From assembly GCF_016907555.1 (NCBI RefSeq), contig NZ_JAFBCE010000001.1, positions 2,852,001-2,916,000 of the forward strand: a stretch of 64,000 nt of DNA, written 5' to 3'. This DNA comes from Microbacterium laevaniformans. Lineage in GTDB: Bacteria > Actinomycetota > Actinomycetes > Actinomycetales > Microbacteriaceae. The notes below the pieces were generated by a model that did no database searches, was not told the DNA's origin, and worked only from the letters and a program-made list of their open reading frames with translations. A program made the translations under genes and the position numbers. This document shows positions 8,322 to 18,194 of the stretch, piece by piece. How positions within the stretch are numbered: the first letter of the stretch is position 1; every line of letters starts with the position of its first letter.

Positions 8322-10337
8322 TCATGTCATCGGTGTTGGCACCATCTCGAGGCGTGTGCGAAGCCGATTGAGCTGCTCGAGGCGGCCGAACATCTCGCCA
8401 CCGCTACGACGACGCTCTAGCTCCCGATGCGCACGCTCGGCGAGCTTCCGTGCACAGTCGAGGTCGACATTCGGCAGAGCGATATTGTGCTCGGCGGCAA
8501 CCACGATGCCCGTGACGATTGCCGTGAGCGTGTTCACCTGCCCCGAACGAAGCTCTCCCTCCCCCGCAAGTGTCCACGGGCTGACATCTATGATCTGGGC
8601 TGTCATTTCAGCAGCCTCTCTCGCGAGATGGCGCTGGCGTTCCGGTGAACCCGTCCGATCATGCTGGACGCAGAGCGCACGCACAAGCACCTGAAGTGCT
8701 ACGCGAAGGCCGGTCGTGGTCCCGTGCATGCGGCTGGCTGCTCGTCGGGCGGGTACGACGACGTCGCGCTGCAGCAGGATGCTGAGCTCGATATCGTCAT
8801 CGGCGTCGCTCCGTGAGAGATATCCCGCGTAGTTGTGTAGATGGGGGGCGAGCAATTCGGGCAGCGCGTGCCGCGTCGAGGACTCCGACTTGGCGAGCAA
8901 AGTTCGTGGGTTCACGTTCAGCGACTCGAAGAACACATGCCAGTCGCTTGCGAGGTCGTGCCGCAGCTGTGCGCTCGTGTCATTGTCACCTCGCTCCTTC
9001 GCATCGTCGGCGACAGAGTTTACGATCGGCGATAGCGAGCGGACGAACTCTGCGATAGACCCTTCGTCGACAATGCCCGACCTCGCGAGGGCCTTCATCT
9101 GCTCGATGTCATCGCGGAGCAGGTGAGTCTGCGCAACAGCTTCTACCGAATCTCGCTCCAGGGCCTGCGCGATCACCTTGTTGCGCCACTTTGCGCGCGC
9201 CCATGACACGAGTGGGTCGTCGGGTGCGAGAACGGCTTCCGCGAGAACGGCGAGCCGCTCGGACTCGCTGACTACCCGAAGCTTGACGCTGGAGTCTGGA
9301 TCGTCAGCTGCCGCCGTGGCGGGGTTGAAGCGAGCGTTGTCGCGTAGCATTCGGTGAACTTGCAGGATGACCCAGATCGTCGCGCGCTGCGCCGTCAGCG
9401 ACAAGCGCCGCAGTTCACCGGCCGACGGAATCCGCGGCAGCATTAGTTCCATATCGCACGCGAGGAGATCAGTCTCTGCGATCTCATCGATGAAGGCGTT
9501 GATGCAGCCCAGGGGTGAAATGAAGGCGCGCATCCGCCGCGAGCCGTTGTGAGGGCCGAGCCACGCGAAGCCGCGGTCGGGCGAATCGAGCATGTGCTTC
9601 AGCCAACGCGAGATCAGGTCTTCACGAAGAAACTTTTCGCTGGCGTCCTCGCCCATGCGGGGCCGATCGCTCTCGACGTCTGATATCTCGTCGAGATCAG
9701 GGCGATCGGTGTCGCCAGTCATTACGAACTGAACGGTGTGATCCAGAATGCTCAGGGTTGTGGACTGGTCTGCTCCAAGACTCGGAAGCTCGTCACCGCC
9801 CAGCGCGCCATGGCGGACTTCATACGGGGCCCATGAGTGGGAAAGTGAACGCTGAACGTTGCGAGACGTAGCGGCGGCGACAAAGAGTGCCGGCTGGGAC
9901 TTGTAGCACTCGAGCACGAGTATCGCCCAGATCGCGGCGCGCACTTCGAGTATCAGCGGCACGTTGCGCTCAGTCAGTCCCGTAGTACGAATCACCTCGT
10001 TGAACACAGGCACAAGCGGCGCGAAGAGCGTCTCCGCCCCCGCGAGCAGGGCGCCCGCCTTGCGATTCGGGCGAAACCGATTGAGCGTCGCGGTGGCAAT
10101 CCGTTTGTCGCTGCCGTTGTCGGGCTCGAGCGCCCCCTGACTCAAGGCCTGCAGCGTCAGCTCGTCGAACCGGGTGAGCTGTACATGACCAAGGGGATTC
10201 TCCTCGAACGGGACGCCGAACAGCATCGCGGCGTTGCGGGCTAGCCGATCTGCAGTCGCGGTTGCACGCCGCCCTTCGGTGGGCGCCGGTACCGCCACCG
10301 GCATCAGCATCATGGCATCGGGGAACACTGTGCACAC
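8322..10337 (-). CDS. 671-aa protein of unknown function
   Basis: A long, mostly alpha-helical soluble protein without a recognisable P-loop, nuclease or membrane signature. It is rich in Leu, Ala, Arg and Glu with several predicted helical repeats. The reading frame is uninterrupted and its codon use matches its neighbours. The start is taken as GTG at 10337; ATG codons at residues 9, 10 and 12 are alternatives and no strong ribosome site decides between them. It is transcribed divergently from the operon beginning at 10445, with about 107 bp between them holding a good promoter for the other direction. This arrangement suggests the two units belong together. Function cannot be inferred from motifs alone. 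Confidence 0.7.
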   Translation of the reverse strand: MCTVFPDAMMLMPVAVPAPTEGRRATATADRLARNAAMLFGVPFEENPLGHVQLTRFDELTLQALSQGALEPDNGSDKRIATATLNRFRPNRKAGALLAGAETLFAPLVPVFNEVIRTTGLTERNVPLILEVRAAIWAILVLECYKSQPALFVAAATSRNVQRSLSHSWAPYEVRHGALGGDELPSLGADQSTTLSILDHTVQFVMTGDTDRPDLDEISDVESDRPRMGEDASEKFLREDLISRWLKHMLDSPDRGFAWLGPHNGSRRMRAFISPLGCINAFIDEIAETDLLACDMELMLPRIPSAGELRRLSLTAQRATIWVILQVHRMLRDNARFNPATAAADDPDSSVKLRVVSESERLAVLAEAVLAPDDPLVSWARAKWRNKVIAQALERDSVEAVAQTHLLRDDIEQMKALARSGIVDEGSIAEFVRSLSPIVNSVADDAKERGDNDTSAQLRHDLASDWHVFFESLNVNPRTLLAKSESSTRHALPELLAPHLHNYAGYLSRSDADDDIELSILLQRDVVVPARRAASRMHGTTTGLRVALQVLVRALCVQHDRTGSPERQRHLAREAAEMTAQIIDVSPWTLAGEGELRSGQVNTLTAIVTGIVVAAEHNIALPNVDLDCARKLAERAHRELERRRSGGEMFGRLEQLNRLRTRLEMVPTPMT

Positions 10338-10382
10338 GATACTCGCTATTCACACGACGGTACAGTCACTTGCACTCGAGTG

Positions 10383-10412
10383 TTGACAACTATACAAACA
10401 TAAAAATAGACT
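10383..10412 (+). promoter_or_regulatory. sigma-70-type promoter for the 10445 operon
   Basis: A perfect -35 TTGACA at 10383-10388, an 18-bp AT-rich spacer, and -10 TAGACT at 10407-10412. The stretch is conspicuously AT-rich against the GC-rich surroundings and lies 33 bp before the start codon at 10445, which is served by GGAGG at 10431-10435. Confidence 0.7.
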
Positions 10413-11448
10413 CAACCGTCAAGAGCAAGCGGGAGGTGATGCACATGGCCACAGACAGCCCCGCCACTCTGCTCACCGCCGCCCACGGCTTCTACCAGTT
10501 CGCCGTCCCGCAGGACGTCTTCGATCGCAGCCTCTACTACAACCTGCTCCTCCAGCCCACTATCGCAATTCCCGACCACTACTTTCTGCAGAGTGCGGGC
10601 ATCAGCGAGCATCTCCGGCGCTACCGCGGGCGTGATTCGTGGATCGAGTCTGGGCTCCGGCACGGCTACATCCAGCCGTACTTCCGGCGGGAGGGGGCCT
10701 CGCTGTCCCAGCTGCTCGACGAGATGCGAGGCTCCGATCGTCGGGGCTTCGACAGTCGGGCAGCCGACATCGCGGAGCGACTGGGCGGCACGCCGTTCAC
10801 ATCCGTGCCGTGGTCTTCGTCGTCGAACTCACGGGCGTTCCACTACGCATTCCGGCGCTACATGACGACCGAGCATGCGCCGCTCCTCGAGCTGCGGGTC
10901 GACCCCGACGACTTCACCGGCTTCTGGAATCGCAGCAGGGAGTGGATCGGCGACGAGCTGCGCACCGCGACCGAGCGGTCAGCTGACCTTCTCGGCACCA
11001 AAGGACTGCTCCTGAGCCAGCTGATCCAGGTATCGGGTGAACGCCTCTTCGGACCTGATTGCGAGCGGATCTCGAGTGTCGATGAACTGCTCCTGCTCGC
11101 GCGGACGCGGATCGGACCAGGCGCAGAGCGCGATCTCCGCGCCTACTACACGTGTGCCTGCGAGCTTTACAACAGGAGCCTTGCTGACACGCTGCTGACG
11201 GCGGCGGGGAGCCCGGGCTGGACGCACTTCGTTGCCGCAATGGATCTGTGGCGCGACGACATCCTCTCCCCTGACGAGGGGGACATTCCCGATGGCAGCG
11301 AGTACGACACGACGATTCATCTTCCTCGTATCGAGCATCTCCGCACGGTGAGCGGCGACGTCCTGACCGCGATCCGGCGAAGCGACTCATGCCAGCGCTA
11401 CTTCGAGTCACTGGGGGGGCTTGACCCCTGATCTTGGACACGCTGATT

Positions 11449-11463
11449 CCAGCACGATGCTGG
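11449..11463 (+). promoter_or_regulatory. hairpin in the IS leader
   Basis: CCAGCA-CGA-TGCTGG, a perfect 6-bp stem between the left terminal repeat and orfA. It lies upstream of orfA in every full copy of this IS and could reduce read-through expression of the transposase from an outside promoter. That role is inferred from position. Confidence 0.45.
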
Positions 11464-11482
11464 GGAAGCGAGAATCTGAGGG

Positions 11483-11812
11483 ATGGCAAGGAAGAACTAC
11501 ACGGACGAGTTCCGGCAGCGTGCGGTGGATTTGTACGAGTCCACGCCGGGCGCGACGCTGAAAGCGATCGCGGCCGATTTGGGGATCTCCCGTGGTGCGT
11601 TGAAGGAATGGGTCGACAAGCTCGGATCCGGGACCGCTGCGGCCGGTTCGGTGTCGCCGCCGGTGTCGGTGCGGTCGGAGTCGCAGGCGGCGAGGATCAT
11701 CCGGTTGGAAGCCGAGTTAGCGGTCTCGAGAGCGGAGCAGGTCAAGCTCGAGACGGAGCGGGACATCCTCCGTCAGGCGGCGAAGTATTTCGCTGCGGAG
11801 ACGAACTGGTGA
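11483..11812 (+). CDS. IS3-family OrfA (copy A)
   Basis: A 109-aa regulatory and DNA-binding subunit of the transposase. The N-terminal helix-turn-helix is of the IS3 OrfA type (ARKNYTDEFRQRAVDLYEST, then LKAIAADLGISRGALKEWV), followed by a leucine-zipper-like coiled coil (RIIRLEAELAVSRAEQVKLE). Its stop codon overlaps a GTG start of orfB (GTGA at 11809-11812). It can act alone as a repressor or be joined to OrfB by a -1 frameshift. Confidence 0.9.
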   Translation: MARKNYTDEFRQRAVDLYESTPGATLKAIAADLGISRGALKEWVDKLGSGTAAAGSVSPPVSVRSESQAARIIRLEAELAVSRAEQVKLETERDILRQAAKYFAAETNW

Positions 11813-12729
11813 ACCGCTTCCAGTTCGTCGAGGACCACAAGGACGCCTACGGCGTGAAGCGGTTGTGTGAGGTCATCGAGATCGCCCGGTCCTCGTTCTA
11901 CGCGTGGCTGGCCGCAGCCCCGGGACGGGCCGCGCGAGCCGCGGACGACGCCCGGTTGGCGGCACGGATCCGGGTGCTGCAGGACCCCGCGCAGGGTGGT
12001 GACCGCGCCTACGGGGCACCGAGGATCACTGCCGACCTCAACGACGGCGTCCCCGCCGCCGGGCGGGTGAATCATAAGCGGGTCGCTCGGGTGATGCGGG
12101 AACACGCGCTCGCGGGGATCCGACTGCGCCGCCGGGTGAAGACCACGATCCCGGACCAGTCCGGACGGAAGTTCCCCGACCTGGTCGGGCGGGACTTCAG
12201 CACCGGGGAGCCGAACCGCAGGTATGTCGGCGATATCACCTACCTCCCCATCGCGGACGGCAGCAACCTGTATCTGGCGACCTGCATCGACCTCGGGTCG
12301 CGCAAGCTCGCCGGCTGGCAGGTCGCCGACCACATGCGCACCGAACTCGTCGAAGGCGCTCTCCGCGGCGCGCACCGCGACCGCGGATCGCTGGCCGGCG
12401 CAGTGTTCCACAGCGACCACGGCTCGGTCTACGCGTCGAAAGCCTACGCAGCACTCTGCGAGCAGCTCAAGGTGACCCAGTCCATGGGCGCGGTGGGCAC
12501 GAGCGCCGACAACTCGCTGGCCGAGAGCTTCAACGCCGCGCTCAAACGCGAGCTCCTCCAAGGCGCGTCGGCGTTCCCCGATCAAGCCACCGCCTACCGG
12601 GCCGTGTTCCGGTGGACGAACCGATACAACACGCGCCGACGCCACTCCGCGATCGGCCAGATCACCCCGAACAGCTACGAGAACACCTACGCGGCCGCGA
12701 GATCAGCTACCCTCACGGAAGCGGCATAA
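11809..12729 (+). CDS. IS3-family OrfB transposase (copy A)
   Basis: A 306-aa catalytic subunit with an rve integrase core: first Asp in YVGDITYLPI, second in FHSDHGSVY, and Glu in SLAESFNAALKREL. The N-terminal HTH_21 region (AYGVKRLCEVIEIARSSFYA) is intact. The frame is -1 relative to orfA. An upstream extension of this frame to 11434 exists but is only the out-of-frame reading of orfA. Expression is either from the overlapping GTG or as an OrfAB fusion; no clear A-rich slippery heptamer is present. Confidence 0.9.
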   Translation: MNRFQFVEDHKDAYGVKRLCEVIEIARSSFYAWLAAAPGRAARAADDARLAARIRVLQDPAQGGDRAYGAPRITADLNDGVPAAGRVNHKRVARVMREHALAGIRLRRRVKTTIPDQSGRKFPDLVGRDFSTGEPNRRYVGDITYLPIADGSNLYLATCIDLGSRKLAGWQVADHMRTELVEGALRGAHRDRGSLAGAVFHSDHGSVYASKAYAALCEQLKVTQSMGAVGTSADNSLAESFNAALKRELLQGASAFPDQATAYRAVFRWTNRYNTRRRHSAIGQITPNSYENTYAAARSATLTEAA

Positions 12730-13202
12730 CCGAAATGACACCGTGTCCACGATCCGGGGTCAAGGCCCGGGAAAGTGGAGGTCTTCGCCGACCGATCGCC
12801 GCAAGAAGGGCGAACTCGTCGAGACACTTAAGCGCTATTCGATCGAGATCCGCAAACAGGTCGGCCAGCCCAACGTGCTCGGGCTGCGCCCGCGAATGAT
12901 CGACACCGTCTCCGACCTGGCGAGGATGGTGGAGCGTGTGCCGGGCGTGGTACAGGCGTTCTACGTCGCAGCAGGCAGCGCGGCCGCGTCCGCGGCCACT
13001 GGAAGCCTGTCACCGTGGGTGCCCGCGGGGTTCTTCTCCGTGCTCGCACTGCAGACGATCGCCAAGCATCGTCCGTCTTCGCAAAGCGTGAAGCTGAGGA
13101 TGTCCGCGTCCGCCGGGGGACGCTTCCACCCGGACGTCACGATCAGCCGTCCACTTGACACGGGCGCACCCACTCCGAGACAGGCCTAAAAGGAGGTGCG
13201 CC

Positions 13203-13832
13203 GTGGGGTCGAAGACAATGGAGCTGGTGCTGGTGCGGCACGGGACGAGCACCAGAGCGCAAGAGGGCGTCTGGGGTCGTCTCTACGACGCGCCGCTCGC
13301 CGACGGGTTCGAGTCGCAACTGATGCGCTCGCGGCTCGAGCTGCAAGACGCCGCGTCTTCGACGATCGTGTCGTCTCCGCTCACACGATGCATGCAAACG
13401 GCCGCGTTCATCTTCCCGGATTCACCCGTGGCCCCAATCTCCGCGTTCCGCGCTTTCCACTCCGGCATATTCGAGGACGCGACCGAGAGCTACATCCGGG
13501 AGCGTCATCCTGAGTACCTCGAGCTGACCTACCGTCAGAGATTCCTGAACCCGCGCTACGGCGAGGAGAGCATCCACGCGCAAGTGCGCAGAGTCGCCGG
13601 TGGCCTCTTCGACGTGCTCGACACCGATGACGAGCAACTGGTCATCGTCAGCCACTACAGCTCTATGAACATCATCGCGAACATCGGGGTGCGGAACTGG
13701 CGGGTGGACACACATGCCGACGGCGCCTATGACATTGCGTTGGGCTCTTACTTCCGGCTCCTGATCGACCCGGGCGCCGTGCGTGAGGACATCGCTCGGC
13801 AACTCGACTACCAACCACAATGGCAAGACTGA
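13203..13832 (+). CDS. histidine phosphatase superfamily protein
   Basis: A 209-aa phosphatase of the phosphoglycerate-mutase-like branch. LVLVRHGTST near residue 9 contains the phosphohistidine RHG motif, VSSPLTRCMQTA the second Arg, and VIVSHYSSMN the C-terminal catalytic His. The GTG start at 13203 follows AGGAGG at 13191-13196, which rules out the longer in-frame start at 13155 inside the previous gene. It sits 13 bp after the stop of the split 462-aa gene and 12 bp before the kinase gene, so it belongs to one operon. Substrate unknown; next to a dNMP kinase, a nucleotide or sugar-phosphate substrate is plausible. The enzyme looks complete, but the IS upstream may reduce its transcription. 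Confidence 0.85.
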   Translation: MGSKTMELVLVRHGTSTRAQEGVWGRLYDAPLADGFESQLMRSRLELQDAASSTIVSSPLTRCMQTAAFIFPDSPVAPISAFRAFHSGIFEDATESYIRERHPEYLELTYRQRFLNPRYGEESIHAQVRRVAGGLFDVLDTDDEQLVIVSHYSSMNIIANIGVRNWRVDTHADGAYDIALGSYFRLLIDPGAVREDIARQLDYQPQWQD

Positions 13833-13844
13833 GAGGAGCGTCTC

Positions 13845-14501
13845 ATGGCAGAGTTGGCGAGTGCGCCCGTTGGCGGGCAGCTTCTGGTCATCGAAGGCTA
13901 CGACGGATCAGGAAAGTCCACGCTGATCGAAGCGCTGCACCGGCGCCTGCCGTCGCGATCGATCCGCGTCATCGGGCGCAAGTCGGAGCCAGAACTGCGT
14001 GACATCGCTGCGATTCTCGAGCGCGAAGATATGCGTCCCGATCCGCGGGCTGAGATGCATCTTCGCATCGCCGTCGAGGTCGAACGCATGGCATTGGTAA
14101 CGCGCGCTTTGGAGAGTCATGACGTTGTCGTGTGCGACCGGGGTGTCATCAGCCTCGTCGCCTGGTTCGGCTACCTCAACGTGCTGCAGGAACCGTTCGC
14201 TCCCTCAATCAATGAGATCAAGCACCACTACCGCGACGCGATCACCCTCATCTGTCAAGCCGACTTCGACACATGCTGGAGCCGATCGTCGCGCAGACCG
14301 GCGCAGTCACGGAAGGACCGGCTGGGCGAGGAGGTCAATCGCGGATACTTCGTCCAGTACGACGCGGCCGTACACTCGCATCTCGAATCGGAAGCCAACA
14401 ACGTCGTCATCAACACCGTCGCGCTGGATGTCGACAGCTCAGTCGACGTGATCTTGAGTGTGCTGAAGCCGAACCTCGAGCCCTCGTCCCGCGGGAACTG
14501 A
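13845..14501 (+). CDS. thymidylate-kinase-like dNMP kinase
   Basis: A 218-aa P-loop kinase: IEGYDGSGKSTLIEAL (residues 15-30) is the Walker A of thymidylate kinases, VVCDRGVISLVAW matches the DR(Y/F) motif, and RKDRLGEEVNRGYFVQYD is the lid and following helix. It would phosphorylate a deoxynucleoside monophosphate, or may be a divergent relative. GAGGAG lies just upstream of the ATG. It is last in the operon with the histidine phosphatase. Its context is an accessory region, so it is probably not the housekeeping tmk. One hypothesis is altered nucleotide metabolism during infection. Confidence 0.8.
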   Translation: MAELASAPVGGQLLVIEGYDGSGKSTLIEALHRRLPSRSIRVIGRKSEPELRDIAAILEREDMRPDPRAEMHLRIAVEVERMALVTRALESHDVVVCDRGVISLVAWFGYLNVLQEPFAPSINEIKHHYRDAITLICQADFDTCWSRSSRRPAQSRKDRLGEEVNRGYFVQYDAAVHSHLESEANNVVINTVALDVDSSVDVILSVLKPNLEPSSRGN

Positions 14502-14525
14502 CACCACCACAGGGGACGTCACCAG

Positions 14526-15782
14526 TCAGTCCTCGGCAACGCTGTCAGCAGCGTCGAGGCCGGGCAATGTGAGAGCAGTCGCTTCGGTCTCGTGCTGAGG
14601 CACAGGCTCGCGCGGCGCCTGCACAGGCTTAGCGAACCCTGCGATTAGTAGCTCGCTGAGGTCGTCCTTCAGAGAGCCAAAGCTCCGCAGGAACGCTGCA
14701 ATGAGGCTCACGCTTGATCTTGCCGCTGGATCATTGAGTCGAAGCTGAGCCTCCGCAGCTTCCGAGATATCTCGCCCGCGAGCTAGCCGCTCGTGAACGA
14801 CGAGATCAAACTGTCGAGGCAAATCTCGGAGCGCGGGCTGACGACCTAGTCGGATCGCGAGTTCTGCAGCAGAGTCAGCCCAATCCGGCGGTGAGGGCTC
14901 AAATGCGCCCATGGCCTCGGTCCGCACCTCGGGCGAGGCCTTCGCCGCAGCGAGCAGTCCACTGATGAACTTGTCGAAGTCGCGCGACAACTGGCGCATG
15001 CGTTGAGCGGGCACAACTCCGTCTGCGAGGCGTTCGCGGAGAAAGCTTGTGAATGCACTCGGATCCATCGGGCGGACAAATCCCACGATGTTTACGAGGT
15101 TGAGTACCCAGATACTGAGGGTCTCCGAAATGAGCCACCGCACCGCGAGCTGTTCGTCATCCTTGACGCCGGGCGTCCAGCGATGGCAGAGCGTCTCAAG
15201 TAGACCCAGGCTCTGCTTCAGTGCAGCGAACGGATCGAGGAACCACACGGTGGAAGTGAGGAACTTGAACGCGGGTCCGAGCGTGGGATCGTCCTTGCTG
15301 ATTACTTTGACTGAGCGCCGCAGAAGCAGGGCGTTGGGTCCGTGGGCCCCAAGATCTGTGAGTTTCGAGAGATTCAGTGCGGCCTCTCGCGCCTGAAGGT
15401 CGTTGATCGATTCGACGCTGACGCGGGAATGGCGGCCCAACTCGCGGGTTCTGGGCGTCACGCTCGAGGCAACAGTCAGTTCCGCTCGCTCTGCGCCTAC
15501 CAACTCTTGCAGTCCGCGTAGCCACACAATACGGTCGAGTGGTTTCGGCGCGCTCTTCCCCGTCCCGCTCTTGGACTCGCCAATGGTCCGGTGAGTCTCG
15601 AGCCCGGGACCAAGCCCGATGGCGAGTAGGTCCAGGTCGGTGACTTGAATGAGCTCCGCGCCGTAGTAACTGATGAGGTCGATGCCTACCCGAGTGAAGT
15701 ATCCCTCCCAGAACCACACTTGGCCTACGCGGCATTCGAGTCGATCACCGGGGGTTAGCGGGTCGGTCTTGACGGGTGGCAC
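14526..15782 (-). CDS. PD-(D/E)xK nuclease-like protein, last gene of four-gene cassette
   Basis: A 418-aa protein whose N-terminus carries a restriction-endonuclease-like core: LIQVTDLDLLAIGL (Asp51) then GESKSG (Glu69-x-Lys71), as in Mrr-like and DUF-type DNA nucleases. The remaining 300 residues are helical and unrecognised. The GTG start at 15782 has AAGGGA upstream and overlaps the end of the 447-aa gene by 38 bp, so the two are coupled. It is the terminal gene of a minus-strand operon starting at 21422. It may cleave nucleic acid under control of the STAND ATPase; that is inference. The IS in the preceding gene is likely polar on it. Confidence 0.75.
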   Translation of the reverse strand: MPPVKTDPLTPGDRLECRVGQVWFWEGYFTRVGIDLISYYGAELIQVTDLDLLAIGLGPGLETHRTIGESKSGTGKSAPKPLDRIVWLRGLQELVGAERAELTVASSVTPRTRELGRHSRVSVESINDLQAREAALNLSKLTDLGAHGPNALLLRRSVKVISKDDPTLGPAFKFLTSTVWFLDPFAALKQSLGLLETLCHRWTPGVKDDEQLAVRWLISETLSIWVLNLVNIVGFVRPMDPSAFTSFLRERLADGVVPAQRMRQLSRDFDKFISGLLAAAKASPEVRTEAMGAFEPSPPDWADSAAELAIRLGRQPALRDLPRQFDLVVHERLARGRDISEAAEAQLRLNDPAARSSVSLIAAFLRSFGSLKDDLSELLIAGFAKPVQAPREPVPQHETEATALTLPGLDAADSVAED

Positions 15783-16947
15783 GTTGCAATTCCCTTCTCA
15801 ACTCGAGGATCGCTGATCTCGCGATCTCGTCAGCGGCTCCGAGGTCGCCCGCGCCCGCACGTGTTTGCTCCGGGTTGGTGAACTCGCCTGGAGCGCGGAG
15901 GAGGTTCACCGTCGGGTCCGTCGTGCCTGCGGACGTTGATGTGTTCTGAAGCCACGCAAGCCCGCCTTCGACGATCTCCTCCTTCACAAGTTCGAGGTAC
16001 GCTCGGCCGTGGTCCGTTTCGCGGACGCGAACGATACCGTGCGCCTCAAGTAGGTGGTAGTCGGTGCTGATGTTGCTCGCGGGCCCAACGCTCCCGCGGT
16101 TTAGGAGCGCCCGCACGAGAACGACAGGATCGTGTATTCGACCGCCGCTACGTTCTGCTCGTTCATGCCCGAAGAGCATGTGCGCGACAAAGAGCTTGCG
16201 CTGGTTCAGCGCCTCAGTGGTTGTGAGCCGGTCGTCCTCCGACTCTAGAGTCGGTGAAAAGACGTACGTCTGCGCTCCGGATCCTCCCGTCGACTTGACG
16301 GTGGCGGCCTGGACGAGTCCCACCTTCTGCGCGGCGCCGAACACGCCGGGGGTCGGTTGAGTGAGGAGTGGAAGTGCGAGGCCGGGGTGTTGCGCTGCCT
16401 GTTCACATATGCCGAGAAGCGCGTCGCGCTCGCCCGGGGGAAGGCCACGGAGGAACGACGCGATCTCAATCTGTCCTGACTCCCACACGTAAGGGCTGAA
16501 AATTACGTCCTCGGCGAGATCGACGGAGTTAACGCGCTTTGTGAGGCCTGTCGCCAGTGCAAGGTTCAGACCGGTTTCGGTGACTTGGTCGTTGAATCCT
16601 CGGCGGTGGAGTTGGTCGAGATGTTGGGTGGTCGTCAACGGGGCGAACGATGCGACTTCGATCGAGTGCAAAGTTGCGATCTCATCGATGGTGGGGTTGA
16701 GCTGCTGTAGAACGCGGTAGGACTGTTCTATGAGGTTCCCGGTTACGCCCAGAAACTCTTGTACCTCGATTACAACGCCTTGTGTGTCCAGCACGAAGTC
16801 TGCAACATTGGCCGCCTTCAGTGCCGGCAGCACGGTCGAGTGAAGTGATTGCCTTCCAATTCCTGCCTGAACAGCGAAAGACTCGAGAGCGGATGCGCTC
16901 AAGGGGTCGGGCCTTGACCCCGGATCGTGGACACGGTGTCATTTCGG

Positions 16948-17868
16948 TTATGCCGCTTCCGTGAGGGTAGCTGATCTCGCGGCCGCGTAGGTGTTCTCGT
17001 AGCTGTTCGGGGTGATCTGGCCGATCGCGGAGTGGCGTCGGCGCGTGTTGTATCGGTTCGTCCACCGGAACACGGCCCGGTAGGCGGTGGCTTGATCGGG
17101 GAACGCCGACGCGCCTTGGAGGAGCTCGCGTTTGAGCGCGGCGTTGAAGCTCTCGGCCAGCGAGTTGTCGGCGCTCGTGCCCACCGCGCCCATGGACTGG
17201 GTCACCTTGAGCTGCTCGCAGAGTGCTGCGTAGGCTTTCGACGCGTAGACCGAGCCGTGGTCGCTGTGGAACACTGCGCCGGCCAGCGATCCGCGGTCGC
17301 GGTGCGCGCCGCGGAGAGCGCCTTCGACGAGTTCGGTGCGCATGTGGTCGGCGACCTGCCAGCCGGCGAGCTTGCGCGACCCGAGGTCGATGCAGGTCGC
17401 CAGATACAGGTTGCTGCCGTCCGCGATGGGGAGGTAGGTGATATCGCCGACATACCTGCGGTTCGGCTCCCCGGTGCTGAAGTCCCGCCCGACCAGGTCG
17501 GGGAACTTCCGTCCGGACTGGTCCGGGATCGTGGTCTTCACCCGGCGGCGCAGTCGGATCCCCGCGAGCGCGTGTTCCCGCATCACCCGAGCGACCCGCT
17601 TATGATTCACCCGCCCGGCGGCGGGGACGCCGTCGTTGAGGTCGGCAGTGATCCTCGGTGCCCCGTAGGCGCGGTCACCACCCTGCGCGGGGTCCTGCAG
17701 CACCCGGATCCGTGCCGCCAACCGGGCGTCGTCCGCGGCTCGCGCGGCCCGTCCCGGGGCTGCGGCCAGCCACGCGTAGAACGAGGACCGGGCGATCTCG
17801 ATGACCTCACACAACCGCTTCACGCCGTAGGCGTCCTTGTGGTCCTCGACGAACTGGAAGCGGTTCAC
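16948..17868 (-). CDS. IS3-family OrfB transposase (copy B)
   Basis: Identical in protein sequence to copy A OrfB, with an intact DDE triad; GTG start at 17868 within the orfA stop. Confidence 0.9.
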   Translation of the reverse strand: MNRFQFVEDHKDAYGVKRLCEVIEIARSSFYAWLAAAPGRAARAADDARLAARIRVLQDPAQGGDRAYGAPRITADLNDGVPAAGRVNHKRVARVMREHALAGIRLRRRVKTTIPDQSGRKFPDLVGRDFSTGEPNRRYVGDITYLPIADGSNLYLATCIDLGSRKLAGWQVADHMRTELVEGALRGAHRDRGSLAGAVFHSDHGSVYASKAYAALCEQLKVTQSMGAVGTSADNSLAESFNAALKRELLQGASAFPDQATAYRAVFRWTNRYNTRRRHSAIGQITPNSYENTYAAARSATLTEAA

Positions 17869-18194
17869 CAGTTCGTCTCCGCAGCGAAATACTTCGCCGC
17901 CTGACGGAGGATGTCCCGCTCCGTCTCGAGCTTGACCTGCTCCGCTCTCGAGACCGCTAACTCGGCTTCCAACCGGATGATCCTCGCCGCCTGCGACTCC
18001 GACCGCACCGACACCGGCGGCGACACCGAACCGGCCGCAGCGGTCCCGGATCCGAGCTTGTCGACCCATTCCTTCAACGCACCACGGGAGATCCCCAAAT
18101 CGGCCGCGATCGCTTTCAGCGTCGCGCCCGGCGTGGACTCGTACAAATCCACCGCACGCTGCCGGAACTCGTCCGTGTAGTTCTTCCTTGCCAT
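17865..18194 (-). CDS. IS3-family OrfA (copy B)
   Basis: Identical in protein sequence to copy A OrfA: helix-turn-helix followed by a coiled coil; the stop overlaps the orfB start. Confidence 0.9.
   Translation of the reverse strand: MARKNYTDEFRQRAVDLYESTPGATLKAIAADLGISRGALKEWVDKLGSGTAAAGSVSPPVSVRSESQAARIIRLEAELAVSRAEQVKLETERDILRQAAKYFAAETNW

Larger units (their letters stand above)
11416..12768 (+). mobile_element. IS3-family insertion sequence, copy A (1,353 bp)
   Basis: Left end GGGGCTTGACCCCTGATC, right end the imperfect complement GGGCCTTGACCCCGGATC, flanked by a 3-bp direct repeat GGG (11413-11415 and 12769-12771). Carries orfA and orfB with the DDE triad. Four further copies in this window have the same length, encode identical proteins and make 3-bp duplications. 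Confidence 0.95.
10445..13189 (+). pseudogene. 462-aa protein of unknown function, split by IS copy A
   Basis: The 5' part is 10445-11415 and the 3' part 12772-13189. Removing the IS and one copy of its GGG target duplication joins them into exactly 463 codons in one frame, so this was a single gene until the IS arrived. The start ATG at 10445 has GGAGG eight bases upstream. The N-terminal 320 residues are soluble, with PQDVFDRSLYYNLLL and RRYRGRDSWIESGLRHGY among distinctive stretches. The C-terminal 140 residues hold a hydrophobic patch (AFYVAAGSAAASAATGSLS, then PWVPAGFFSVLAL) that could insert in a membrane. It was followed by a histidine phosphatase and a dNMP kinase in one operon. No family is recognised. 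The present truncated product would end in a few IS-encoded residues. Confidence 0.75.

Noticed and set aside
11434..11808. N-terminal extension of OrfB to an upstream ATG
   Set aside because: It is the off-frame reading of orfA; OrfB homology starts near the GTG at 11809.
11773..12645. 290-codon ORF antisense to orfB in every IS3 copy
   Set aside because: Repeats with the IS because the IS repeats; the composition is that of an antisense frame and the true OrfB with its DDE triad lies opposite.
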